Shown: piece by piece, positions 1 to 11,357 of the stretch
How the letters are laid out: each line of letters starts with the position of its first letter
Position numbering within the stretch: position 1 is the stretch's first letter
From: Axinella damicornis
Taxonomy: Eukaryota > Porifera > Demospongiae > Axinellida > Axinellidae
Assembly (NCBI GenBank): GCA_963931865.1
Contig: OZ007507.1
Span: forward strand, 3,192,077-3,256,076
DNA: 64,000 nucleotides
Reading direction: 5' to 3'
The notes under the pieces: generated by a model
What the model saw: only the letters and a program-made list of their open reading frames with translations
What the model was told of the DNA's origin: nothing
Database searches by the model: none
Program-made: the position numbers and the translations under genes

Positions 1-536
1 TCTCTTTCAGCATGTTCACTGCATGCTCTGTGGGAAGACTTGTGGACTACTGGTAGTGTGTGTGAAGCTGTACTCGTTGGCACAAAGTCACTAAATTCCT
101 GTGGTTAATATTGTGGCTCACCATTACTTATGTATTAATCACTTTGGGGATGCCAGAGGGATATAAGAGCAGAGATAGAACTTTAGGAAGTTACGGTATT
201 CATAGGGACATTTTCTGTCTGCTAGGCCAAACTGGCATGTGTCATTAACATGTGCATCTGGTGAAGCTCCAAGGAAAGGGTATTCCAACAAACCCATCCC
301 TACAGCTATCAAGTTATATCATGGCCTAAGTGTATCAGGTCTTCAACGTCTTCAAGACTCTGCTGTCTTCCCCACTGATGAAAACCATTGTGTGTGCAAG
401 AGCTGTTTCACCACACAGCTAATCTGGAGGAGCACTGGGAAGCCTTTGAAAAACGTTCCAAACACGGAAGCTTTTAGTCAATAGCATCTCGCTGAATACC
501 ATAGTGAACACTGATTTTGATATTGCAATCTACGTT

Positions 537-903
537 CTAGAAGCTCCAACACGTTGCTTCAGCAGAGCAGGAGAAGTGTGTACAGCCATGTTGAGAGGAC
601 CTCCATGTTCCAGCTGTTGGGTAGAGCTTTAAGAAAGAAAGCCACCACCTTCCTTTAGCCGAGGAAAATGTTCTAGCAGGAGATTCCGGAATTCCATCGG
701 CGCGACATTTCAAGTGTCTCAAATGCAATCTCTTTCTCTTTCTCACCCAAATCAGCTTGGTACAGCTCCTCAGCTCCTCCTTGTCTGCATCCATGGTCGG
801 AATCCTTTCCTGATCCTTGTTGGCCAGACAAACAAATTTGTGTCGCCACACAATTCGCCTTTCGGACGTCTTCTGCTTTTTTCGATTTAAAAATTCCAGA
901 CAT
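537..903 (-). pseudogene. Possible fragment of a G2E3-like (invertebrate expanded) protein, frameshifted
   Basis: Reading the minus strand from an ATG at 903 gives a basic, polar stretch and then G-E-K-E-K-E-I-A-F-E-T-L-E-M-S. After a one-base frame change it continues as EFRNLLLEHFPRLKEGGGFL, and after another change as A-L-P-N-S-W-N-M-E-V. This order (a GEK-I-F block, a hydrophobic L-L-x-x-F-P-x-L block, GGG-F, then PNS) is what I recall from the N-terminal region of G2E3-like proteins that are highly multiplied in invertebrates. At least two frameshifts make this copy a likely pseudogene or relic. The family call is from memory of the motif order and is tentative. Confidence 0.3.
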
Positions 904-1172
904 CTCCCATTTCCTGGAAACTGTTTTATCTGTCCTGAGTAGGATACTACACTTGGCTGCAATATCTCACTTCTTGATTGAAAGCCTTGTGACTGAACTC
1001 AATGCATGCTCATTGTTCAACTAACCTCGTTGTCACTTGTGATTTTCACCGAATACTGGGATCCCAGGAAGTGCCTGCCTTTGTATTAGTGCCTTAGGCA
1101 ATACTGACTGGTGTCTGGGGTTCCAAACATGCACCCCACATGCCAGGATGTAGCTATAGCTTCATGTGTATT

Positions 1173-1429
1173 TGTGTCAGTTGTGAGTAGAAATCGAAGT
1201 TTACCGCACGACGTATGATCACGCAGGGCAATCGCCCTGCGCTCCTTGCAATCACCCTGCGCGATAATACACCGTGCGCAATTGCACACGTAAGCTAAGC
1301 TTCCGCATGGCGTACGCGCGTATGATCGCGCAGGGCGATTGCCCTGCGCGCCCTGCGATCTCCCTGTGTGATAATATGCTGTGTGCAATTGCACACGTAA
1401 GCTTCGATTTCTACTCGTGACTGACACAT
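1173..1429. mobile_element. Inverted-repeat element containing a tandem direct repeat
   Basis: The left end (from 1173) and the reverse complement of the right end (to 1429) both read about TGTCAGT..GAGTAGAAATCGAAG. Between them are two direct copies of an about 86-bp segment (1211-1296 and 1319-1404), each with its own small hairpin (cgcagggc...gccctgcg) and ending in gcaattgcacacgtaagct. It is non-coding and MITE-like. I could not define a clean target-site duplication. Confidence 0.5.
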
Positions 1430-1506
1430 TTGTAATTGATATACAAACTTGCGTACACCTGTATAAGTATACGAGCAATGGATATTGTGTTGTGTTTATT
1501 CTGCAG

Positions 1507-4500
1507 GGATCAGCCCACTCCTCTGTGCAGGGTACTCCCCAGTCGGTCTCGTTTGCCAATGGTCACACCCCCACTCCAAGCAGGTATGAGGCACGCACAT
1601 CTTCCACCCATGTATAGTGGGTTGTGAACTACTTGGATTTTTGTACGTTGCTTTTGGATAGCATTTAGATAGATTTTGTATGCAGGTTTAGCCTTGTTCC
1701 CAGGCCGTTCCCACCGCCAGCATTTGATCGCTTCTAGTATGAAATACGGCAGGGGAAGGCCTGGGAAATCTAGTCACGTGTGATGACGTCAGGTAGACAG
1801 ATGGTAGACACACAGAGGGTGGTGCCTAACTGTTATAATACCTGTTTCGCATCAATCCATCCCCGGCATTGTTAACAACGAACAGTATTGATCGTGTGCC
1901 TTGCAAGCGCTCTAACATCCAGCCTTTGGACGGACAGTACAAGACAGGACATCGAGATTCTTCGTTAGGCACCACCCCACGTGACCAGATCTCCCAAGCC
2001 TTCCCCCACCATATTTCATACTGGAAGCGATCAAATACTGGTGGTGGGAACGGCCTGGGAATGAGGCTATGCAGGTTCAACTTGGTGTATGCTGTAACTG
2101 TCACATGCATTAATTCTACCCTTGTTGCAGTTACCAGGGACATTCTGCACATAAGGCATCTCCATGTGAGTCAGTCTACTGTAGGTCAGTATAATTTGCA
2201 TGCACAGGATGGGTGAGCCTCCCCCCCCCCCCCCCCCCCCCCCCAATGACAACTAAACCCTAAAATTTAGTTTAGTGCTGGATACCTGACCTTGAGAATC
2301 AGGTATGGTGAGACTGGTCATGTTAGCTACATGCAACCAAAAGCCCAATGGCGTGCTGTTTGTAGACGGAGCCTGCATCCTATTCTCTTGTATGCACATG
2401 GAATTCATAATCACGACTTCAGGGAAAACCACCGTCAAATTACTGCGATTATATATGTGATCTGGGAAACCTGCTTCAGACTGTGATACGTCAACGCAGT
2501 GGTACTTACTGTTGTATGTAGCAGAAGTGGTCTATGAAGTCTGATGTCTATTTTAAAGATGCATAAATAATGACCTCTCACTCTCATCACCCTTTCATTG
2601 TATCTTGTTGCATTCTGTTTGCTTTATGCCTTGTCTTTATCCAGTCAGTGGTGACAAGATAGCTGACTTCACTACTCTGGACAGTTTCCTGCGAGGTGAG
2701 GAGGACCGTGAGCAGAGGATCCTGAGGGGCTCCCCTGACCTTGGCTCGCCACAGACACCAACCTACTGGTATGGACGACAAGGATCTGACTATTCCCCCT
2801 CCCCACGGAAATACCATGTCGCATCCAGGTGCGTTTAGGTGTGTGGTAAATACTGTTGTGATTTCATAGGGTTTGTTTACTGAACTGGTAGCATGTATGC
2901 TAATTAGCTCTTAAGCACGGTATGAGCTTGGCCTCGTTCCAGATCACGTGGGAACAAGGCTAAGTAAAATCCCTACTTGATCTGTAGTAAGGGCAGTACC
3001 TTAGTTTCACAATGCAATGCGTAAAGCTGACTTACACAAATCATAGGCAAGTACGGAATATGGCTCGCCATTCATTTTTGTTGGTATGTTGCAATAGCAG
3101 TGTCATAAGAAGGAACTGTGTGTTTCTTCTATCCGCCATGGCAGGTCCCATTCACCTTCCACACACCCAGGAGACGGTGACTCATCTTTCTGCAGAGAGA
3201 CAGATTCGGTGGGTCAATATCACTGCATGAGTGATACGGTGCTAAGGTTGAAAAGTAGGTCCCATAAACATACTCCCAGGGACCAAATGGGAGTATGTTT
3301 ATGAACCAATGAACAGTTAACTGTTAGGAATGATTGATTCTGCCTTACGTAGCTTCGTGGCTGCTTCAGTATCTGATTCTCTGTTCCTAGGTTTGGACTA
3401 AATTGGGTATTAAGAAGGATGAGGTAATTCAGTGGACGGAAAACTGCCGTAAGGTATGGTTATGGAGCAAGTACCTCATTATCACCCCTTGTGCTTGTAT
3501 GATTTAGTTCCCTGACCCGGGGGGGGGGGGGGGGGTTCCATTTCCGTTTTCTGTTAGAAAAATGTGATGAGTTTTGGGCGAACCTGAGCAAGCTTAAATT
3601 GGAACAAGCAAATAAGGTATCATTGTTTAGTAGAACGTGGACAAATCAAGAATCCAGTTAGTGTGTAAACACAGCTGGCCAAGCGGGCATACAGAGAAGC
3701 GGGAAATGGAAAGTGTAATGGAAGACTGGAAATACGGATATGGACTGGTATCTCTTCCAGTGGCTCGCACAAACTGTGGTGGTTCCCGTGGCAACAGAAA
3801 TTGGAACTATCAATGAAACTCTCTGCAAAATCCACAGCCCTGATCTACAGATAGGAGGTACACAATTGTTGTAGAAAAACTTCAGAAAGTCGATTATGTA
3901 TGTACTTTTAAATTTGCAGCTGTTGGACTTGGGACCCTTCGGAAAGTGGCTAAGTCCAAGGTGCAATATGTCCCAACTCTGGGAACGGTCATTCCGTACT
4001 TGGAACTGTCAGCAAAGCAAGAGTACCTCGTTCAAAGAATAAAGGGTAACCTCACTGCAGAATGCTTGGTGATAGCCTCGTTCCCAGTCTGGGAACGAGG
4101 CTAGCTTGGTGTACGCTGCGTTAGAGGTGGAATATGCATGACGGGCCCTGTATTGGTGGTTGCTTCATCCGCCACCTTGGGTCTGCAGTGTTAGTATCAT
4201 CTATGGTGCCATCAGTTCAAATCTAGAGATTTATGTCAATGAACTACCTTGGTTTACTTTAGCCTCGCATCCGAAATTGTATGGGGCCTGGGAACAAGTT
4301 AGTTGACCAAGTGTCAGTGTTTAATGATGGAGCTTCTTGTGATTAATCGTAGAGTTGCTTCATTGTAGAGTTGGCCAAGGGTGGCTTTATCAGTGCTTAT
4401 CGGTGGAACTCAGGGGGGATGTGGAAAGAGAGAGCCTGGGATCAGGACTTGCCAAATGACTCACAGGTAAGTATACTGTGTGTCACAGTTCGCGCATGGG

Positions 4501-5873
4501 AGAGCCTGGGAACGAGGCTATGTGTATACCTATTGGTCATGTTGAGACTTAGCCTCGTTCCCAGAACGAGAGCCTGGGAATGAGGCTAGGTGATGCTCTT
4601 GTGGAAATTGCTTACATGTAATAATTTATATTCACAGATCTTGATGCACCTGCTGTGTACCTACCTGGACAACTGCATGCCTCCGAACCCTCGGTTCCCT
4701 GATGGCAGACCCTTCTCCAGCCAGTATTTCCTGAGGGCCCCAGACAAACCTGGTAAAAAGTTTGTTGTGCTTGTTCTTATAAAAGTTTGCATGGCAACAC
4801 TCTATAGAGAACAGTTGTATAATTTGTATTACACAGAGAAAGTATGTCCCCATACAGGAGTGTGTTCTCATCACTATTATCTCCTTCGTCCCGTCCCTTT
4901 CAGCTGCAAAGAAAACAGATGTGTGCATATACCAGGCATCAACAAACCCTCCACATTACAAGGTTTGTGCAGGCTTGCTAGTAGCAGTTGCTGTACGATG
5001 TTATTCAGATGTCAGTGCCACACAGTAAAGTTTTGTCGGTGATCTGCAATAGCTTTGTTAATCAGAGATGGTTTACATTATTCAGGTCCTTGTGAAAGAC
5101 ACTTGTGTTGATCTGCCCCAGGTACGTACGTACGTATGTGCAATTCTCTCCACTTACAGATCAATGATGATATTTTGGTAACTTACAATATGAAAAATGG
5201 GGGGGAGGGGGGCTTGTTACACAAATGATGAGCAAACTAGAGAGGAGGTACATGTATAGAGAGACCTGTGGTGTTTGCCATACTCCCACCTATCTTTCCA
5301 TCTAGGGACGAAACACCCTCTTCCATGCCATTGTTGTCTTTCTTCACTATCTGAAGACGGAGGAAAAGTCAATGCTAGGGTGAGCATATAATACAGTAGA
5401 CCCTGCCAAAGCATATTTTTGTACCCAGCCGTCCACGTGCGCTGTGGAGAACATCTAATGGTAACAGCCGTCCACGTGTGCTGCAGAGAACGTCTGGTGG
5501 TAACACCTTTCTCATCTGGAATGTAGGATGGCCAATGAAATCATAGAGCACATGCCTAGTTATTGTGGCCACTGTGACAAAAGAAATGTAACTCAAGCCG
5601 CTAAACGTTCTCCGCCAGTCAGCGTGGATGTCTGGGCATGAGACTAGCCAAAGCACTCCCCTAACTTGGATAAATTTTGCCTCACCCAACTGATGGAAAT
5701 TTGGCAAAAATTCTGTAGGTCACTGGTGGTGGCAGCCATACTCAGTATGTATTAGGCTTGCTGGATACCCTGTTGTAGGCATTGTACGTATGATTGCCAA
5801 CATTTTCCTTCTCCTTCACAGGCAAATAAATCTGGAGCTCTCAGGAATCAACATCTTGTGGATTATTCAGTAG
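1507..5873 (+). CDS. TMEM209: TMEM209 homologue (nuclear-envelope transmembrane protein 209), 5' incomplete
   Basis: Thirteen exons join in one reading frame: 1507-1583, 2649-2828, 3145 to 3208 or 3238, 3391-3448, 3558-3616, 3761-3857, 3920-4045, 4369-4466, 4638-4752, 4904-4962, 5086-5121, 5306-5379 and 5822-5873 (TAG stop). All introns are GT-AG and the phases agree; only the donor of the third exon is ambiguous. Hallmarks of the conserved C-terminal region are [94 protein letters not shown] and [11 protein letters not shown] at the terminus. These match vertebrate TMEM209 block by block. The family member studied in humans sits in the nuclear envelope and associates with nucleoporin NUP205; this role is inferred here. 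The two N-terminal membrane segments of the family are not seen. Several foldback MITEs lie in the introns. Confidence 0.93.
1689..2069. mobile_element. TAGCCTTG/TAGCCTCG-family foldback element, 381 bp
   Basis: It lies in the TMEM209 intron between 1583 and 2649. The arms at about 1689-1785 and 1975-2069 are inverted copies (tagccttgttcccaggcc... and ...ggcctgggaatgaggcta, both including a GCTTCTAGTATGAAATA-like or inverse block). The middle, about 190 bp, is unique and not clearly coding. Flanks tgcaggttt (left) and tgcaggttc (right) fit a 9-bp target-site duplication with one change, if the terminal T is shared. Confidence 0.7.
2221..2244. repeat. Poly-C tract in a TMEM209 intron
   Basis: An uninterrupted run of 24 C. 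Similar G or C runs occur at 3519-3535, 17359-17386, 53828-53855 and 63776-63798. Such tracts are prone to length error in sequencing, so their exact sizes are uncertain. Confidence 0.9.
4073..4103. mobile_element. Minimal TAGCCTCG foldback element, 31 bp
   Basis: Intronic in TMEM209. It is almost a perfect palindrome of the family ends (tagcctcgttcccag / ctgggaacgaggcta). Flanks gcttggtga (4064-4072) and gcttggtgt (4104-4112) agree at 8 of 9 positions, as expected for an old 9-bp target-site duplication. Confidence 0.65.
4550..4587. mobile_element. Short TAGCCTCG foldback element in a TMEM209 intron
   Basis: Inverted ends tagcctcgttccca and gcctgggaatgaggcta face each other with almost no loop. 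The 9-bp flanks agree at only 6 of 9 positions. A single right end of the same family lies just upstream (about 4503-4520), and degenerate copies sit at 2929-2962 and about 4258-4302. Confidence 0.55.
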
Positions 5874-6480
5874 TAGTATTGTGGTGGCAACTTTGATACA
5901 CACCTGTACACGTTCACCTGCACACGTTCACCTGTACACGTTTACCCTATAACCTAATGCATTGGAATGCGACCTGTATTAACACTTTAACAGATGTAGC
6001 TGGTTTACATGCATGGGCAGTGAATTGGTGGGTGGGTGTGGTTAGAGTCTGGAGGACAGCTGCATGCATGTGCAAGTTTGGGGGCTGAAACTAGAAATAT
6101 GGTACGTCCCAATGCATGCATCCTGTACGTACATGTATATAGCAACCAAAATTAATGATCGATCTACCCTAAAAGCCCATGCAAGAAAGGTACAAATTTT
6201 GGCGAGCAAAACTCATGCCTTCCACCCTTGTTGCCGTGCTACGATCCCCCCACCCTGAACAATTTTCTAAATGAAAAACTGACTGCATGTGCTTCACATA
6301 CATATGCACCTCCACTCACACGTTCCATTGCACTACTCTTCACGCCCCTGCTCCGTCTTCTCCGGACTACAAATACTCCTTTCCTATTTTAAGCAGAGAC
6401 CTAGGAACTTCCTTCTTGCTGACTCACCAAAGCCCACATCCTCCACACTTTAATACCTTTCAGTGAGTTACCTACAGCAC
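5874..6480. other. Intergenic region downstream of TMEM209
   Basis: There are no coding blocks. It holds tandem cacctg(t/c)acacgttc motifs near 5900-5945, then A+T-rich sequence. A diverged partial copy of the repeat described at 6650 begins near 6350 (ctccggactacaaatactcc...). Confidence 0.5.
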
Positions 6481-6649
6481 ACTTGTCACAAGAGCAAGGT
6501 CTAGACTCTAGATAGATAGATAAATTTTAATTTTAAACATGAATGTACATGTCCCATCAGCACAAACAACAGAAAACTAGTAACAACAATAAAAAGACAA
6601 TTTGACTGACTCTATATATGGTCCGTAAATAGCACCATGACTAGTCATT

Positions 6650-7345
6650 CCTTCTCCTGACTATAAAGCCATGCCCCTGTACTGCTTTCCTTTGTTAAAG
6701 CAGACAACTAGGGACTACTTTCTTCTTGCTGATGACACTCACCAAAACCCAGACGTCCTCCACAAACGTTTCTTTCGGTGACAGCAAATTCTTCCTCGTC
6801 ACAAAGTAGGACCAATGTCTTGGAAGTTTCAGACCCCACACGCTTCTTTTCGTCTGCCCGGCTTAGTCTACTCACCAACTCAGTTCAATGCTGACTCCAA
6901 ACTTCGTTAGTGATTCCATGCCGCTAAGAGCACAGTAATACTACGTAGCAAACTGAACTGCCTCTGCCACCATTTTGTGCTCGAAGGTTCAAAGGTCAGT
7001 CTGCGCGCATGCGCAACAGGCTACTTCCGGTTTGGGCTTTAAATATTGAATTTGTAGCAAGTTTTGGCGGGAAGTCGGGATGGCACACTCGCTAAGCACT
7101 TGCTTTACAGCCTGGGGGTTGAGTGTTCGTCTCCCCAATAACCGAGTACGAGTCTGGGCCACTCCGTACACACCGGTTCCTGACTTCCCCGCCTAGCAGC
7201 TCGAGTACGCCGGTTCCCATCTGACCACCGAAGCTAAAAGTGTTCTGGTAGAAAGCAGGTCGCCCTCCTGTGATTCCAGTCACGCCTATCCAGCGCTCCT
7301 GAGGCTTACACTTCGGTGTCTGACCTGTCACGGAGGGATGGGTTG
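6650..7345 (+). repeat. Dispersed repeat, copy 1, with a tRNA-like (SINE-type) segment
   Basis: This about 700-bp segment is repeated in the same orientation at 11358-12075. Both contain the blocks gccatgcc(c/t)ctgtactgc, cagacaactagggactac, cagttcaatgctgactcc and gaagtcgggatggcacac. From about 7077 the text (gggatggcacactcg..., then gagtgttcgtctcccc) resembles a tRNA-like head with box A- and box B-like spacing, as in tRNA-derived SINEs. A T-rich tract follows at 7360-7440. Open frames here are not conserved between the copies and are not genes. Confidence 0.6.
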
Positions 7346-7440
7346 TTGCTAGGTTGTATTTTTTTCTTTTTTTTTCTCTTTCCCCCTTTCTGTTTTTTTT
7401 TTTGGTTTTCTTTTTCTTGTTCCTTTTTTTCCCGGTTCTT

Positions 7441-8072
7441 TTGTTTACCTTTGGCATGGAGGGAAAGCTGCTAGGCTTTTTTTTTGCATAATGATTATGG
7501 AACTATTTTAATTATGCCTATAGGTCATGTGGCTTAGCATTTAGGTGGAGCTGGATCTATTAGCCTGGGTTTGAGGCTAGTCTTAGTATTGGCTCCTTAC
7601 CCAATAGCATAAGTGTTGATGAGAGCTATGGGATACATCACTCATGCATCGTATTCAATCTCCACACCCGTATGTACGTACTGCTCTCTACCATAGAGAA
7701 TGAAACTACTTGCTGTTGCAAGCAATCAGCTTTAACACAAGTGATTTTGAATCACACATAATGCACAAGTCATATGAATAGGTACATGAAAGAGTCGTTA
7801 TTTATAAATAATACCATGAAATGCTAGCTACTGTCAGGAAATGTACACAGAAGAGATTCATTGAAACATTGCTATCAAATTATAAAAAAGGAGTGTCAGA
7901 GCATGGAAGGGCTTGAATGTGAGTGCAGGTTGAATGTGAGTGCAGGTTGGGGTTGGTGTCTGTGTCCTAAATGTCACTGGAGTGATGTCCTGAACACCAC
8001 TGTCTGGAGAAGAGCGTATATGGAACTTTCAAGACTCGCCACGTCTAAAATCAACAGTTCTCCAACACTGTT
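7441..8072. other. Intergenic, no feature recognised
   Basis: A+T-rich sequence after the T-rich tract. No exon with splice sites, no repeat array and no RNA gene is evident. Confidence 0.4.
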
Positions 8073-8517
8073 TTAACTGGAGGCATCATCTTCCAACTTG
8101 AAATTGTCTCTCTCATAGGATCTGTGTTTAGCTGAAGCAGCTTTCTCCTGGCTCCGTTCTTCCTCCTGCCACTGGGCCCCCAGCTGAAGCAGCTTTCTCC
8201 TGGCTCCGTTCTTCTTCCTGCCACTGGGCCCCCAGCTGAAGCAGCTTTCTCCTGGCTCCGTTCTTCCTCCTGCCACTGGGCCCCCCAGCTGTCGTCAGAG
8301 GATACGTATCAATCTCCCTCATCATCAGCTGTGGAGCTTCCAAATCCTCCAGCAGAGGGTGTATGAAATTGCGATCGAGTAAGGAAATGTCTGACGGGAG
8401 GTCTTCAGGGAGAACATCTGAAACACTGCTTTTATCATCACTGATCAGTTGGCTGTGTACGCTGGCACTTGAGTGTCTCCTTCCGACCATTTTGTCAATG
8501 TTCTTGGGACATTTCAT
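8073..8517 (-). CDS. Uncharacterised exon-like open frame interrupted by a 52-bp minisatellite
   Basis: On the minus strand an ATG at 8517 opens a polar, serine- and leucine-rich segment (HSSASVHSQLISDDKSSVSD, then LPSDISLLDRNFIHPLLEDL). It runs into three copies of a 52-bp unit (8131-8287). Because 52 is not a multiple of 3, the frame rotates from copy to copy. One route through them ends in RSYERDNFKLEDDASS and a stop at 8073. The non-repetitive part looks more protein-like than random, but I recognise no domain, no partner exons were found, and the arrangement may be a relic. Confidence 0.25.
8131..8287. repeat. Minisatellite, 52-bp unit, about 3 copies
   Basis: Starts at 8131, 8183 and 8235 each begin gctgaagcagctttctcctg and end in a cactgggccccc block. 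The copies are almost identical. Confidence 0.9.
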
Positions 8518-8911
8518 GTCTGAAGGTGTTTTCGGTGTTCGGAACTGTTCTAAAGTTGTGGAGCCAGCTAGCGGGTATGAAGTACAAATTTCCCTGTATG
8601 TACATGTAGAAGAAAGAGGGAGGGATGGAGGGGGGGGGAGCTAGAGAGGGGAAAGGGGGACCAGAGTGAGTGGAGAGAGAGAGAAAAGGGGAGGGGGAAG
8701 AGGCATGGGTGAGTGAGTGGAAGGGAGAGAAGAGATGTGACTTTCATGTGTTGACATGGCCTCTGTACATTAGTTCGCAGCCACAAATGAGTGTACGCAC
8801 CTTCTTTGAACAGAGGTGCAGGTCAGTTTGCACGGGACCCGTTAGAGGCCATCTGGATTTCACTCTACTGTGTTTGCTGTAAATGCCACTATGTGCACAG
8901 ATGTGAGTGTT

Positions 8912-8913
<2 letters not shown>

Positions 8914-8952
<39 letters not shown>

Positions 8953-8953
8953 G
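8914..8953. repeat. (GT)n microsatellite
   Basis: An uninterrupted GT run with a single late interruption (gtgcgtgtg). Confidence 0.9.
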
Positions 8954-9023
8954 CATACAATGTATATCCCGTATGTATTGTTATGTATGAGAGGTATATA
9001 ATTGTTATGACATTGTGTTTGCA

Positions 9024-9114
9024 TAGCCTCGTTCCCAGGCCTCCACACAGATTTTATCTCGCCGCCGTGGAGAATTTCTCCACAGCTGTGAGATAAAATC
9101 AGGGAACGAGGCTA
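9024..9114. mobile_element. TAGCCTCG foldback element, 91 bp, exact 9-bp target-site duplication
   Basis: Ends tagcctcgttccc and gggaacgaggcta are inverted. The interior continues the hairpin (gattttatctc / gagataaaatc). The element is flanked on both sides by gtgtttgca (9015-9023 and 9115-9123), an exact 9-bp duplication. Confidence 0.85.
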
Positions 9115-9284
9115 GTGTTTGCATGTGTCAACAGTAATTGAGGTGCATACCAATTTCCTTGGGTTGAGAAATCGAGACAATTTTGATCGAGCTGTACACA
9201 GTGCCATCTTGGAGTGTGATCAGCTGGCAAGTCACTGCACGTGTACAGGGAACAGAACTCTTTACATATCTTGGCCGCCCTCAT

Positions 9285-9410
9285 TTTCTCCCCCTCCTTC
9301 TCCTCCTCCTCCCTCCCCTCCTCCTCCTCCCTCCCCTCCTCCTCCCTCCCTCTCTTTCCTCGCTTCCTCCCTTCTTCCCCCTCCCCTCTCTTCTCCTTCC
9401 CTTCTTCAAG
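9285..9410. repeat. Pyrimidine-rich (CTC/TCC) low-complexity tract
   Basis: Nearly all C and T on the plus strand, with repeated cctcctcc. The proline/leucine-rich open frames across it are composition artefacts. Confidence 0.85.
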
Positions 9411-9977
9411 TTCAATTGTGTATCACCACATTGCGTGGGCTGATCAAAGGACCAGTATAGTTACTGTAAGCGTGCTACATATATATCCCTTTGATGTTGG
9501 ATACATGCCCTGGGAAGCCCAACTGTTCATGGTTCATTCAATCACTGAGTCGCTTGCATTAATTTCAAAAGTCATAGCATTTAACACAGACTAGTGGAGA
9601 ATATGCCTAAGCAGTCTTAGTACAGATAATTTAACAGCTAGCTAATTGTTGTTCGCGCGATTCCGTAAGCGGTCTGGGTCTATGTGATTGACAGACGGTT
9701 GGCACAGAGCGTTCGGTTACTATCGCTTCACCAACCACGAAGACCAGAATCTAACGGACTTGGACTTCTTACAGCGTTCAGTCGTCTGTATTCAGTCCCT
9801 TCATATTCATGGGAGTATTAGGAATCCCTCAGTCTTCAATTTCCTTCTACGTGTAAACCACTTTGACTAACATTGAAGTAACAGACGGCTCTTCTTGATA
9901 TTTCCAACGTGGGAGTCATCACTGTCACGCCATCCATCATAGGTTATAGACCCAAAGTGACTACGAGAATCGCGCAA

Positions 9978-10206
9978 ACAACTAGCTACTTGCTTCTCAA
10001 CCATATCAACAACTAGATGCTCTGCACTGCAGTACTGAAGTCAGACTAAACCACGCTGCAGTATGATGCAAGCGGTTACCAAGGAGACACCATAGCAAAC
10101 AACTAGCTACTTGACTATATCAACAACTAGCAGCTCTGCACTGCAGTACTGAACTGAAGCCAGACTAAACCACGGATACAGCGGTTACCAAGGAGTCTCC
10201 ATAGCA
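9978..10206. repeat. Tandem duplication of an about 110-120-bp segment
   Basis: Two adjacent copies share aacaactagctacttg, atatcaacaactag, ctctgcactgcagtactgaa, ccagactaaaccac and gcggttaccaaggag. It is non-coding. Confidence 0.75.
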
Positions 10207-11040
10207 ACCGTGCTGCAGGGTGACACTAGCTATAGTAAACAACGTGAGATAAGCCAGTTAGATCACTCTTAGTCGGGATGTATGCAATTTACAGTCACGA
10301 GCACGAGGGCATGAAACGCCTGAGTTTCGCGCCCGAGAGCAAGCGACTGTAAAATGAATGATTTGCACATTCTGTTTTTGGACAAATCTATTGTCAATCG
10401 TCTGCTGTTTATATTGTTGAGTATGATTCACACTTGGATGACTTGTGTCCCTTACATAAATTTGGGGTTTCAAAAACATACTTACAGCAGCTGTATCTGA
10501 TGAGCAGCTCACTTGTGCTGTTTCAGTGAACATTAGCAAGCGTTGTTAGCTTACTAATAGCCTGCACAGGAAGGAGACAAAGATCAGTAATTCAGTATTC
10601 ATTGATGCACATCAGCAACACGTACCAACACGTCATCGCCAGTGCATGCACATCTACGGCAACTATCATTTGCACTGAAGTTGCTTGCTTAACCTAGTAA
10701 CAGCAAACGCAGGCCCACTTTAGACAGTCCTCAACGCTTGTACCGAGCGATTTGAAAGATCACACGTCACAGCTGCAATCTGATTGGCTCTATATAGCAG
10801 ATTTCAAGTAGAGCCCAAGCGAAGTGGTCTAGACCCTTCTTTTCCCTGTGCGGTCATGTGAGTCGACCCATGCTGGGGAAAATTTGAGGAGCTAGCCTGC
10901 TAGACTAGTCCCATTCCTAATGGTACTGCAGTGCACCGCTGTAGATCGTGTACTGGTGGATGGATTTCTACTTTCCTATGCGTTAATCCAGGGTCTGCAG
11001 CCAGAGGCACCCCATTTGAAGGGGATAATGAAAACGACGT
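10207..11040. other. Intergenic, no gene recognised
   Basis: No coding or RNA feature is supported. Only short open frames occur and none has splice-site context or a protein-like pattern. Confidence 0.4.
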
Positions 11041-11041
11041 G

Positions 11042-11163
11042 TATATTGGTCCGGCAGGAAGTACATACTTTAGGTATGGTACCGGAAACATGCACGCATC
11101 TAGAATCGGTCCTGGCCCTAATATAGCCTAACCCATTGCCCTACTTCCTGCCGGACCAATATC
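11042..11163. mobile_element. Foldback (MITE-like) element, about 120 bp
   Basis: The ends are inverted copies: tattggtccggcaggaagta at the left and its complement at the right. The spacer of about 80 bp is unique. A target-site duplication was not resolved. Confidence 0.6.
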
Positions 11164-11238
11164 CACTTTGTAATGGAAATTGCTAGGCAACTCAAGGTCG
11201 TTGGTGGTATACAGAAGATTCTCTAGCTGTGTAGTACA

Positions 11239-11333
<95 letters not shown>
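11239..11333. repeat. (TG)n microsatellite with TATG interruptions
   Basis: About 95 bp of TG dinucleotides, interrupted twice by tatatgtg. Confidence 0.9.
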
Positions 11334-11336
<3 letters not shown>

Positions 11337-11357
11337 GCTCTTCACATTCCTTGCTGT

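Larger units (their letters stand above)
1..1506. other. Region without a secure gene, upstream of the first TMEM209 exon found
   Basis: The window opens with a possible 3' splice site (ctctttcag at 2-10) followed by a short open stretch with a C-x-x-C-G-K pattern. A second open stretch at 239-484 contains C-V-C-K-S-C-F. They could be pieces of a zinc-binding exon pair, but I cannot name a family and no splice phases link them. The part at 537-962 and the repeat at 1173-1429 are listed separately. The membrane-spanning N-terminal exons expected for TMEM209 were not found here and may lie upstream of the window. Confidence 0.3.

Noticed and set aside
9119..9594. Proline/serine/leucine-rich open frames
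   Set aside because: Low-complexity pyrimidine tract; no protein-like pattern outside it.
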